From assembly GCF_017114945.1 (NCBI RefSeq), contig NZ_JABXKQ010000169.1, positions 62,001-126,000 on the forward strand: a DNA stretch of 64,000 nt, given 5' to 3'. Each line of letters begins with the position of its first letter. Within the stretch, counting starts at the first letter, position 1. This document shows, piece after piece, positions 46,941-56,900 of the stretch. This DNA comes from Nostoc sp. JL34. Lineage in GTDB: Bacteria > Cyanobacteriota > Cyanobacteriia > Cyanobacteriales > Nostocaceae. A program made the position numbers and the translations under genes. The notes under the pieces were generated by a model. It saw only the letters and a program-made list of their open reading frames with translations. It did no database searches and was not told the origin of the DNA.

Positions 46941-47061
46941 GAATATTTAACAAAATTAAACTAATTATCAAAAAAGTCTAAACTATCTAAAAAACTTTTG
47001 GGCCTTGTAACTTTATAATCTTGTAGGCTTACATTTACTTTTCGATTCAGGAGACAAAAGC

Positions 47062-47316
47062 TTGATTTCCTCTATTTTATTAGCAGTAGCTGCATCTGTT
47101 CCCCCAACACCGGTGTGGAATCCCACAGTGGGAATTATCATCAGCGTCAGCAGCTTAGTAGTTGTTTTGCTAAGTACTAAGATTGAAAAACCTCTAGTTG
47201 GCCCTAAATTCCCTATCCTGCCAATTAGTATTCCAACATTCGTTGCTGCGATGGCTTTTGGTCATATTATTGGCGTTGGCATCGTTTTAGGACTGACTAA
47301 CATCGGTCGTCTGTAG
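47062..47316 (+). CDS. psaK: Photosystem I subunit PsaK
   Basis: 84 residues with a TTG start preceded by AGGAG (caggagacaaaagc). Two transmembrane helices (about 22-42 and 55-78) are linked by a short basic loop (STKIEKPLVGPKFP). The hydrophobic N-terminus is a short presequence as in cyanobacterial PsaK. It binds chlorophyll at the edge of PSI. Strong identity signals are TPVWNPTVGIIIS and GHIIGVGIVLGL. A candidate -10 box TATAAT lies at about 47014-47019. Confidence 0.93.
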   Translation: MISSILLAVAASVPPTPVWNPTVGIIISVSSLVVVLLSTKIEKPLVGPKFPILPISIPTFVAAMAFGHIIGVGIVLGLTNIGRL

Positions 47317-47614
47317 TTTTGTGATGCCAGAGGCGCTACTTATAACGCCGAGATCAATACAAAACTCCTAAAAACGATTTTGGGCCGGGGGAGTAGGGAA
47401 GAAATAACTTATGCCCCATGCCCAATTACCCAATGCCCAATGCCCAATGCTTCACTCCAGAGTTTTGCTCACAGGCGTTAATTGTCTATTCTAGAAATAA
47501 GAGCATTTTGTCACTCGGCACTACCGAATTGATGCTCAATATAAATGTGTATAAGATTATACGTAATATTGCGGGATAAAAACTACTGACAATATCTAGT
47601 TTTAGGACAATGTA

Positions 47615-48811
47615 ATGCAAACAAATTGGAGAATTGGGTCATTATTTGGAATTCCCCTGTTTTTAGACCCGTTATGGTTTGTGATTTTAGGGTTGGCAAC
47701 CCTAAATTTTGGGGTAGCTTATCAGGAATGGGGGAATGTTATAGCTTGGAGTGCTGGAATAGTTATGGCACTGCTGCTCTTTGCTTCGGTGTTGCTACAT
47801 GAGTTGGGTCATAGCTTGGTAGCCCGATCGCAAGGCATTAGAGTTAATTCAATTACCCTATTTATGTTTGGTGGGATTGCTGCGATTGAAGAAGAATCTA
47901 AAACTCCTTTCAAAGCGTTTCAAGTAGCGATCGCTGGCCCTTTGGTGAGTATCATCCTATTTTTCCTGCTCCGTCTGGCAGCTATTGTGATACCTGATAC
48001 TAATCCCCTCAGTGTCATGGTCGGAGATTTGGCGAGAATTAACTTAGTAGTGGCTCTATTTAACCTGATTCCTGGCTTACCTCTAGATGGTGGGCAAGTG
48101 TTAAAAGCAGCACTATGGCAAATCACGGGTAATCGTTTTCAAGCTGTACACTGGGCTGCAAAGGCGGGGCAAATATTGGGTTATAGTGCGATCGCTTTAG
48201 GATTTGTTGTCGATTTCGTGACTAGAGAGTTAGTAGCTGGTTTGTGGATTGCGCTGTTAGGTTGGTTTGCTGTCCGCAACGCTAGCAACTATGACAATAT
48301 GACTACATTGCAAGAAAGCCTACTCAAGGTGGTGGCGGCCGATGCGATGACCCGTGACTTTCGCGTTATTGATGCTGACCAGACATTGCGCTCCTTTGCC
48401 GATTTATACCTCTTGGAAACCGTTCCCTCACAGGTTTATTTTGCTGCTTCTGATGGACGTTACCGGGGTCTAGTTTCCATTGACGATTTTCGTTTAACCC
48501 AAAGGGGTGAATGGGAAACCGAAACCTTACATAGCATAGTGCATCCCCTGACAGAAATACCTACTGTTGCAGAATCAACATCGATCGCTGAAGTAATTAA
48601 CAAACTGGAAAATGAGCAGTTACCTCGAATTACTGTGCTTTCTCCGGCTGGTGCTGTAGCTGGCGTAATTGACCGGGGAGATATTGTGCGATCGCTAGCA
48701 CAAAAGTTAAATTTGCAGATAACCGATGCTGAAATTAAGCGCATCAAGGAAGAAGGTAGCTATCCACCTGGGTTGCAACTGGGAGTAATCGCGAAATCAA
48801 CTAAAAATTAA
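47615..48811 (+). CDS. Site-2 protease (M50) with C-terminal CBS domains
   Basis: 398 residues. Zinc protease motif HELGH (H62, E63, H66) lies within a hydrophobic helix. The second metal motif is LIPGLPLDGGQVLKA. About six membrane helices fill residues 15-225. Two CBS domains (about 240-375) follow, which often bind adenosine nucleotides. The family cleaves membrane-anchored regulators inside the bilayer. The substrate is unknown. It is separated by a strong terminator from the caspase gene. Confidence 0.92.
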   Translation: MQTNWRIGSLFGIPLFLDPLWFVILGLATLNFGVAYQEWGNVIAWSAGIVMALLLFASVLLHELGHSLVARSQGIRVNSITLFMFGGIAAIEEESKTPFKAFQVAIAGPLVSIILFFLLRLAAIVIPDTNPLSVMVGDLARINLVVALFNLIPGLPLDGGQVLKAALWQITGNRFQAVHWAAKAGQILGYSAIALGFVVDFVTRELVAGLWIALLGWFAVRNASNYDNMTTLQESLLKVVAADAMTRDFRVIDADQTLRSFADLYLLETVPSQVYFAASDGRYRGLVSIDDFRLTQRGEWETETLHSIVHPLTEIPTVAESTSIAEVINKLENEQLPRITVLSPAGAVAGVIDRGDIVRSLAQKLNLQITDAEIKRIKEEGSYPPGLQLGVIAKSTKN

Positions 48812-48904
48812 ACGTCACACACTCGTCATAGGTTTGCAATAGATCCGTCAAAAGCATGTGTGATATTTAATTTGGTATTTGGTTACAAAATGCTTTTTTT
48901 GGGT

Positions 48905-48928
48905 AAAAGGTAGGCAATCCTACCTTTT
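48905..48928. terminator. Bidirectional intrinsic terminator
   Basis: AAAAGGTAGG and CCTACCTTTT form a 10-bp stem around a CAAT loop, with T-tracts on both outer sides. It lies between the protease gene and the convergent caspase gene. Confidence 0.75.
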
Positions 48929-48991
48929 TTATTTATTTACAAAATTTAGCGACGCCGAATAGCCCGTTGTAGTCATCGCTTTTACCTCAAC

Positions 48992-51900
48992 TTACTTGTC
49001 TGGATTTGCCGGAGTTGATGGTACATTGTCACAGAGATGGCGATCGCTGTCCACATTAGGGTTATTCTGCAAATAGTCACCAAGGCGATCGCAAGCGCCT
49101 TGTATCAGCTCATCGAATGATTGAATGTGCCACAGTTCAGCGATACCATCATCACCTGCGGTAGCTAGTAACTTCCCATCGCGGCTAAAACTAACGCTCT
49201 CGATTTGAGAACCTCGATGCCCTATCCAGGCTGCAAACTTTTGACCTTGTAAATCCCACAACTGCACTGTACCTTTGTCCCCGCTACCGACAATCATCTT
49301 GCCATTGGGGGTAAACGCCACCGTTTTTAGTTTGATGCCAGATATCTGAAATGGCTGTGCCAATGGCTGACCTTGCAAGTCCCATAAGCGGATAGTACCA
49401 TCCTCTCCGGCGCTAGCTATTTGCTTACCATTGGGACTAAACGCTATAGCATAAACAGGGCCTAGATGACCTTGAAATGGCTCTCCCAACTGTCGACCTT
49501 GCAAGTTCCACAAGCGCACAGTTGCATCATCTCCTGCACTGGCTATGCGCTGACCATCCGGACTAAAACTGACGCTGTTAACTTTGCCTTGATGACCTTG
49601 AAATGGCTGTGCTAACTGTTGACCTTGTAAGTTCCACAAGCGGACAGTACCATCATCTCCCGCACTGGCTATGCGTTGACCATCCGGACTAAAACTAACG
49701 CTGTTAACTGTGCCTAGATGACCTCGAAATGGCTGTGCTAACTGTTGACCTTGCAAGTTCCACAAGCGGACAGTACCATCATCTCCGGCGCTAGCTATGC
49801 GTTGACCATCCAAACTAAAACTGACGCTGAGGACTTTGCCTAGATGATCTTGAAATGGCTGTGCTAACTGTTGACCTTGCAAGTTCCACAAGCGGACAGT
49901 ACCATCATCTCCGGCGCTAGCTATGCGTTGACCATCCAAACTAAAACTGACGCTGAGGACTTTGCCTAGATGATCTTGAAATGGCTGTGCTAACTGTTGA
50001 CCTTGCAAGTTCCACAAGCGGACAGTACCATCATCTCCAGCACTGGCTATTCGCTGACCATCCGGATTAAAACTGACGCTGCGGACTGTGTATTGATGCT
50101 TTGTGAATTGTGCCTGCTGGTCGTTTAAGTTCCACACACGGACAGTACCATCATCGCCAGCACTAACTATTAGCGGGCCATCTTTGCTGATACTGACGCT
50201 TCTGACTGGCCCTTGATGCCCTTGAAATTTATCTAACTCATTACCTTGTAAGTTCCACACACGGACAGTCCCATCTCCAGCAGCGCTAGCTAGTTGCTGA
50301 CCATCATGGCTGAATGCCACATCCCAGATTCTACCTTGATGCCCTCTAAATGGCTCTGCCAATGGCTGACCTTGCAAATTCCAGAGGCGGATAGTCTTAT
50401 CTTCTCCTGCTGTCGCTAGTAGCTGATTATCTGGGCTAAATTTGATGCTGCTGATATCTTTTTGATTCCCTTCCCATTCTCTCAACAGCTGGCCTTGCAA
50501 GTTCCACAAGCTAATAAAACCGTCATCACCAGCACTAGCGATGATTTGATCGTTTGGACTGAATGCTACGCCCCAAACCAGCTTTTCTTCTTGTTGTTGA
50601 GGCACAAGTTTCCTTGTAAAAGGTTGCCCAATGGGATTGCCTTGTAAGTCCCACAAGCGGACAGTATCGTTTGCTCCTCCGGTAGCTAAAAGCTGACCAT
50701 TGGAGCTAAAACTGATACTTTTGACAAAGCTTTGATCTGCTGACCATTCTTTTACAAGATGACCTTGTAAGTTCCACAGGCGGACGGTATCATCGCGGCC
50801 GGCAGTAGCTATTAGTTGGCCATCTGGACTAAAAGTAAGATTATTGACCAAGCCTTGCTCTGCTGACCATTTTTTTACAAGATGACCTTTTAAATCCCAC
50901 AGGCGGATAGTGTCGTCATCTCCAGCACTAGCCAGAAGCTGATTATCTGGACTAAGAAAGCTTCTAACTGTGCCTTTAGCCCCTTCCATGCGAATGCGTT
51001 CTCGGACTGAATAAACTGCTTCTTGCAGCGTTCCTGTCACTTGATTTTGTAGCTGTTCACCTGGACTAAACAATTGCAACAGTGGGTGTTGCAGTGACCT
51101 TCCTGCTCGTAAGCTATAAACTAACGCATCTAACCCTTGCTGCTGTAGCTTTGCTTCTGCCGTTTCTCTAGAAGCACTGGTTTCACCAATCTTTGCACTT
51201 CTTTGACTAATCAGCGCCCAAAGAGTTAACCCGCTTAAACTAAGAATGATTACGATCGCAATCCGCCATCGCCAACTAATGTTCCGGCGTTTCTGTAAAA
51301 CACTTTGTTGGACAAATTCTGTTTCTAACTGATTAAACCAATTGTCATGAGACTGGAGTTCCCAATTCAATACATCAAGATAAGGATTACTATTCCAAAG
51401 AAACTGTATAGGTTTCTCTCTCAAACCCTCTTGTTGATGCTGTCTTTGCTGTAATCCTTGAACAAGCCGAGTCGGGATTTTGCTAAATAAGTTTTCGACA
51501 ACGTATAATCTACGATCTAACCAATCAATTACAGTTTCAGCTTTGGCATGCAAACCTGATGGCTGTTCCTTGCTGGCGACACTTTCCCACTCTTCGGCAG
51601 CTGCTGTTAGCCGCCGTTGTAAAATTATATCTTCTTCTTTTTTCCACTTGAGTAATTTATCCCATCCCTCCACTAAAGCATCATGGGCTGGCTCTACATA
51701 GGATTCGCCTTGAGAATTAGAACCTTCAATGATTAAGCGGGCTTCAGAAAAACGTTTGATGACTGTTTGCACGCGATCGCTTTCTTTCTTGTCAGAGTAA
51801 ATTAGTTCAGACTTGGGAACCTGTCGCCTTGCTAATTGGCCACCCTGCAATGAAATCATTCGCAGCATTACCCGCCGCACTGTGTTTTCATAAGCGGGGT

Positions 51901-53701
51901 CTTTTGCAACTAGTCGATCGTATTCTTGGTTAGCACGTTTGGTTAGAGAACCAACTACTCTTCCCAACTCTTCGTAATCTTCCTTTTTTAAGGCGCGGTT
52001 GTCCCTTCGTTCCTCTAAATATTTCAGGTACAATTCGCTGAGGGTAAAAGAAAGTAAGGGTAAAGCACCTGGCATTTGTACGACTTCGTTGATCAGTTCA
52101 TCCACCAAGCTGGGAGGGTCGAAATATACCACTTTTTCGGACGCTGGTTTCTCAATTGCTTCCCGAAATTCATCCTGGGTCATTGGTGGAACGACAAATC
52201 GGGTATCATCATTCCAAAAGTCTTTGAGTATAGAGTTTTGAAACTGACCCTCAAAGTCGAGTCGCAAGGTGATAACTACATGGATTTTGTCGGGATATTT
52301 AGCGATCGCATTCTTAATCAATTTCTGAAACTGCTCTGGTTCTTCGTCACTCTTAGACAAAGTGATCAACTCTTCAAACTGATCAACTGCTAGCAATAGT
52401 TTAATCTGAGGATTAGTCTGGTTCCAACGTTCAATGATGTTTGCTAAAGCTTGCTCGTTTTTTGCTAATTCTGCAACAGTAATTGTAGTTGCAATTGGTA
52501 AACACACCTGTGCTAAAGCCTGCAAAGGACTTTCCCCTGGACGTATGGGATCTAAAATCTGAAACTTATGCTCCTGGGAATCACGCAGACGCTTCAACAA
52601 CCCGGCTTTCATTAAGCTGGATTTACCTGTTCCAGAAACGCCTAGTACCATTGTCAACATTTGTTTATTGGAAACGACTTGCTGATAAAGCTGTTTGATC
52701 AGGTTTTCTCTACCGAAAAACAAGTTACTGTCTTTTTCGTCATAAGATTGCAATCCTCGATAAGGATTATTTTCTAAGTTAAGTGGTGGTGCATCCTCCA
52801 ATTTATCTCGGTCAAAATTAGGCAACAGAAAGATGAATTCCCCTTTGTCATGTTTTCTGAGTGGACACAGACTTGGAGTTTGCCGCTTGTAGTGCTTTTC
52901 TGTGACAACTTCAACTTGATCTCGCAAATATGAGTACAGCTCAGTTGCTGTAACGATGCCATCATCATTCAAGTCAGCTTTTTTGTCAGTTCCACGTAGG
53001 GCATCAAAAAGCGCTTTGGCAAAGGGAGAGTGAAGCTCGTTACCTTCTTTTACTTCCCCCCGCACACCCAAAGAATCCAAGGCTTTTTGATCATCAGCTG
53101 CGGAAGTAATTACTTGCCAAGCTGCATCGCTGATAAAGCGATCGTAGCGTTCTTTATAGACTGTGACTTTGGGCAGAATCTCTCGCTTGAGACTTGCCCA
53201 TCGGAAAGCGCCTGCAAAACAGCAATCTAAAATTGCTAACATATGCCGACAAGGGAGTGCATTTAGAGCATCATGTAACTCTTGCATCGGCAAGTAGGTA
53301 CTACTATCTCCTAATATGGCATCTTGCGGAATCAAATAACCTACTGGCCCCTCTTGATTTTCTAGAGCCTCTAAGGCAATACCATGTCCAGCAAAATAGA
53401 AGAGGACGCGATCGCTCTCGGTAATTGCCACTTTTTCGTTGTCAAAAGGTATTTGTCCTTGTTTGAAGTCTTCAATCAGTTCTTTGAGTTTGCTAAGGGT
53501 AACACGTTGATTCAATAGCAACTGGACTTCATATTTATTTTGTGCTTGATATTGCTGTTTGAGATTCTGATGTTGCTCTTGGAGAATTTGAGCAAGTTTG
53601 TCAGCATCAGGAACTGCTGTTTCTAACTCTCTAATCCCATTTACATAGTCATTGATACCGATAATAATCGCAAAATTCCGGTTGAACTTATGCTTAGACA
53701 T
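48992..53701 (-). CDS. Caspase-NTPase-TM-WD40 signalling protein
   Basis: 1569 residues. The N-terminal caspase-like peptidase (1-290) has catalytic H106 (LFYFAGHGIAL) and C161 (ILDCCFAGAF). Then comes a novel STAND-type NTPase (about 310-720) with Walker A VLGVSGTGKSSLMKAG (about 350-365) and Walker B LLLAVDQFEEL. A membrane helix lies at about 806-832. The C-terminal region has about 15 WD40 repeats (about 905-1535), the blade motif being SVSFSPDGQRIASAGDDGTVRLWNLQG-like. Two neighbouring blades are identical at DNA level. This is a typical Nostoc metacaspase-WD sensor, and likely responds to an intracellular signal through the propeller and NTPase to unleash the protease. Confidence 0.93.
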   Translation of the reverse strand: MSKHKFNRNFAIIIGINDYVNGIRELETAVPDADKLAQILQEQHQNLKQQYQAQNKYEVQLLLNQRVTLSKLKELIEDFKQGQIPFDNEKVAITESDRVLFYFAGHGIALEALENQEGPVGYLIPQDAILGDSSTYLPMQELHDALNALPCRHMLAILDCCFAGAFRWASLKREILPKVTVYKERYDRFISDAAWQVITSAADDQKALDSLGVRGEVKEGNELHSPFAKALFDALRGTDKKADLNDDGIVTATELYSYLRDQVEVVTEKHYKRQTPSLCPLRKHDKGEFIFLLPNFDRDKLEDAPPLNLENNPYRGLQSYDEKDSNLFFGRENLIKQLYQQVVSNKQMLTMVLGVSGTGKSSLMKAGLLKRLRDSQEHKFQILDPIRPGESPLQALAQVCLPIATTITVAELAKNEQALANIIERWNQTNPQIKLLLAVDQFEELITLSKSDEEPEQFQKLIKNAIAKYPDKIHVVITLRLDFEGQFQNSILKDFWNDDTRFVVPPMTQDEFREAIEKPASEKVVYFDPPSLVDELINEVVQMPGALPLLSFTLSELYLKYLEERRDNRALKKEDYEELGRVVGSLTKRANQEYDRLVAKDPAYENTVRRVMLRMISLQGGQLARRQVPKSELIYSDKKESDRVQTVIKRFSEARLIIEGSNSQGESYVEPAHDALVEGWDKLLKWKKEEDIILQRRLTAAAEEWESVASKEQPSGLHAKAETVIDWLDRRLYVVENLFSKIPTRLVQGLQQRQHQQEGLREKPIQFLWNSNPYLDVLNWELQSHDNWFNQLETEFVQQSVLQKRRNISWRWRIAIVIILSLSGLTLWALISQRSAKIGETSASRETAEAKLQQQGLDALVYSLRAGRSLQHPLLQLFSPGEQLQNQVTGTLQEAVYSVRERIRMEGAKGTVRSFLSPDNQLLASAGDDDTIRLWDLKGHLVKKWSAEQGLVNNLTFSPDGQLIATAGRDDTVRLWNLQGHLVKEWSADQSFVKSISFSSNGQLLATGGANDTVRLWDLQGNPIGQPFTRKLVPQQQEEKLVWGVAFSPNDQIIASAGDDGFISLWNLQGQLLREWEGNQKDISSIKFSPDNQLLATAGEDKTIRLWNLQGQPLAEPFRGHQGRIWDVAFSHDGQQLASAAGDGTVRVWNLQGNELDKFQGHQGPVRSVSISKDGPLIVSAGDDGTVRVWNLNDQQAQFTKHQYTVRSVSFNPDGQRIASAGDDGTVRLWNLQGQQLAQPFQDHLGKVLSVSFSLDGQRIASAGDDGTVRLWNLQGQQLAQPFQDHLGKVLSVSFSLDGQRIASAGDDGTVRLWNLQGQQLAQPFRGHLGTVNSVSFSPDGQRIASAGDDGTVRLWNLQGQQLAQPFQGHQGKVNSVSFSPDGQRIASAGDDATVRLWNLQGRQLGEPFQGHLGPVYAIAFSPNGKQIASAGEDGTIRLWDLQGQPLAQPFQISGIKLKTVAFTPNGKMIVGSGDKGTVQLWDLQGQKFAAWIGHRGSQIESVSFSRDGKLLATAGDDGIAELWHIQSFDELIQGACDRLGDYLQNNPNVDSDRHLCDNVPSTPANPDK
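49727..50040 (-). repeat. Tandem identical WD40 repeat units inside the caspase gene
   Basis: Two successive 126-bp (42-codon) units are identical in DNA, including the shared unusual SLDG in place of SPDG. Neighbouring units share long blocks. This indicates very recent duplication or gene conversion. Confidence 0.8.
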
Positions 53702-53833
53702 TAGTAGTCCTCATCTAATATCAATTCCAGTTGAATACTTATGAAAATCTCACGCACAGACACAGCATCAAGTCTGATACATTTAACACAATACTTTTAA
53801 GTTAAGATAACTTGTACGATCAATAACCTCGCT

Positions 53834-53860
53834 TTGAGACGTTGTAATGCAACGTCTCAA
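53834..53860. repeat. Perfect 11-bp hairpin between the two caspase genes
   Basis: TTGAGACGTTG and CAACGTCTCAA flank a TAATG loop. No T-tract. It resembles the GAGACGC-type dispersed palindromes of the window. It lies after the stop of the second caspase-gene promoter region, between both genes. Confidence 0.6.
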
Positions 53861-53965
53861 CACATATAAAATCTTCACAAACAATCCTTAAATTAACTGT
53901 ATTGGTATATAACTTATCAAGGCAAAAATAACAAAAGTAAATGCTTATTTTTGCCTTTCAACTGT

Positions 53966-56900
53966 CTACTTCTTTTGTTGGGCGATGATCGCTGTAATTA
54001 AAGCGTCTAACCCGACTTCTGGTAATTCGATACTGAAGTAACTTAAGTGGTCGCAAGCTACTTGTTGAACAAAGGGTGCAAGCGATCGCCCTTTTGGAAT
54101 ATTCTCAATACTATCTACAGTGACTGCAATATCATTTGGTATACCAAAGAAAGGTAAATTTACAACTTTGTTAAATAAACTTCGCTGTAACCGTTCTAAA
54201 ACACTAGATTTTTTCTCTAGCTGTTGCTCCAATGCTGCCGGAATAATAGACGTATTGCCAGCGATAATTGAGTAGGGAATGTCAGGATCTTCACTTGCTG
54301 CCAAAGATTTGAGAAAATCAGAGTTTGGGTTTAACTCAGCTAGAGCCACTCTAATATTTTTTTCAAGAATTCCCATCAAACCTGTCAGGACTGTTACAGA
54401 CCAACCAACTGTAGAAAGTCCGTTGAGTCCAATGGCCAAAGTGAGTTTTACCCAATCTTCAATAACTGGCCAAGGAGAACCGGCATTTGGTGTACCTAAC
54501 ATAATTAAATGTTGGACAACTTTATTACCTCCTTCTCGCTCAATAAACCAACGAGAAACTAAACCTCCCATTGAATGAGCAATAATGTGCAGTTCTTTAC
54601 CGTGGTTTGCTCCTAAACCCACTTCTGTTAGTCGCCGTTTCAAATTTTCAGCATTCTCTTTAATTGAAGTATTTAGGTTTTCGTAGTCAAAGGTAAGCAC
54701 TTCGTCGTAAAGTTTGCTGATAGAAAGCTTTTGCCCATCTGGTTGCAATACTGTTTGATTAATGCTACTAACTAAACTTTCAGTGTCGCCAATAATACCG
54801 TGTATATAGAGGGCAATTCTTTTTGCTTTTGCTACTCGCTGCTGAACATCAATCACATCGTGTTTATAAGTTACTTTATTCTCATCTCCCACCTCAGCCA
54901 CTGCTAAAATCGGATACTTAAATTCCCGTCCAAAATGGCGACTGATTACTTTTTCAAAAAAGATGCGAATAGACCCTTGCAGGCTACGTTCTCCCTGATT
55001 AACTGGGGCTGTTAATCGTTCTATCTCAATTTCTATTTTGCCATTTTGAGTTGTTTTACCGCGGCCTAAAGGTAAGAAAAATTCACCATCATAGCCAACA
55101 GCTAGAAGGTATTCATTGTCTGCTAACGGTGCATCTACTAATAATTTCAAAGGTGCATCTGGGGTGACAACTGTGTAATCTTGAATCTCGTTCAATTCCA
55201 ATACACTTAATCCAGGGTCAGTACCTCGACTGGTAGTAAATTGGAAAGGCCGAGTAACTTCTGCATCTTCCCGCAGGATAGGAGGCAAAATTTGATTTCC
55301 TAAATCTCGGCTGACTTGCGGTGTGGTAGTTAGGCGAGCATTTGCCACCAAGCTAGGATGCACCTGTAATTTCACCCCTGCTCCTAATAATTTTTGTTCT
55401 GTCTGAGAAACGGAGGTAGAGTCTAAGGGACGTACAGTGGTAATGGTAATTTCCTGTGCATACCAATCGTCATACTTTGCTGCACTTTTGACTTTGATTT
55501 CACGATTTTGAGTTCGATTCATCAAACGGTCAAGGCTAGTTTGATTTGCAGATTCTAAATCTCTTGTGGCAGGTGGACGAGGAGCATCAAGTTTATTCTG
55601 AGTCAGCAATTTAGCATCAAATTCCTCGTTACTGACAATCAATTTAATCATGTCTTTGTACTCAGTAATCCCCTGTGACCACAACTCGTCTGGGACTTCG
55701 AGCATTAAGTTTTCACCGTCTAGAGCCAGTGCTTCTTCTCCTGGTTGTAGCCTGATGCTACCTGCTTCAAAAAATGGGACGCTAATAGCGAAACTATCTG
55801 AAAGGTTGACTAAGCCAAAGTAAAGTGGCATCTGACTATTATTGGTGAATTTCAGTTTAAATTCAGGATTTTGCCACCTACCATCCCTATACGTGTACTG
55901 CAAACGCATCTGCTGCAATTGAGATAATTCTTCATTTTCAAAGATGAGTTTCATCTCTACATCATTAGCTCTAATCTTAGTTGCTGGATTTGAGAGTTCC
56001 GCAATTGTTGTCCAACGGGAAATATGTTCTAAACGTTTAATTGCCTGTTTTGCATTGTCTGGACTATAGCCATCAATTTGAGCTACTAAAGGTCGGTCAT
56101 CTGTAGGTCGGGCAATTAAATACTGTTGATGACGACAAAGTAGGCGAAACTCGGCTTTACCAACTTCATTCTCCTCGTGCACATAAGGTGAAGCTTTACC
56201 ATCAAGTCCAGCTGTTGCTAGTGCTTGGCGTGCGAGAGTTACACCGACTTCATCTCCTTCAATGTGAACACCTAAAGGTGGTAGCGGTAGGCTGATAACA
56301 ACTGCTTTAAAACAAGTACCATCAGCAGTGAGGTTTGGCACATCTTTGATATCTACCTGACTCTGCGTTGGTAGCACCCTAGTCACTTTTGCTGTACCCA
56401 CAGACTTTGCTGGGTCACGCAGGTCTTCGATATTGGCGTCAAAGGAAAACAGTGCTAGTAAAGTGGTTTCGCCGTCTTTGGGTGGTTGCACTCCGTGAAC
56501 AGCACCACCATCAATTACCCAGCCATAGTTTGGGTCATTTTTAACAATAAAGTAGGGGTGACGTTCTGCGATCGCTCCATCAAGGAAAAATTTGTTTTCA
56601 TCCTCAGGATTATTCACTTCCAACTGAGGAGACTGGGCTGTAATTTTACTGCGGATGATGGCATTTGTCTGCCCAACTAAATCTCGATAAGTCAATTTGC
56701 TAGTGGCTTTAAAAAGTATATCCATCAAAAAATAAGAGAAACTGCCCCGGTATTTGTCACTACCGTAGTATTCCTTCGCTGTTTCGTAGTCTCGACAAGC
56801 AGCTAGAAGTACATGACGACCTTTGGGTATTTTCCAGCCAGTAGGGTGTTTTTCAGGGTCACGGGAATCTGAAAGTTGCATTAAGTCGGCGAGCGCAAAA

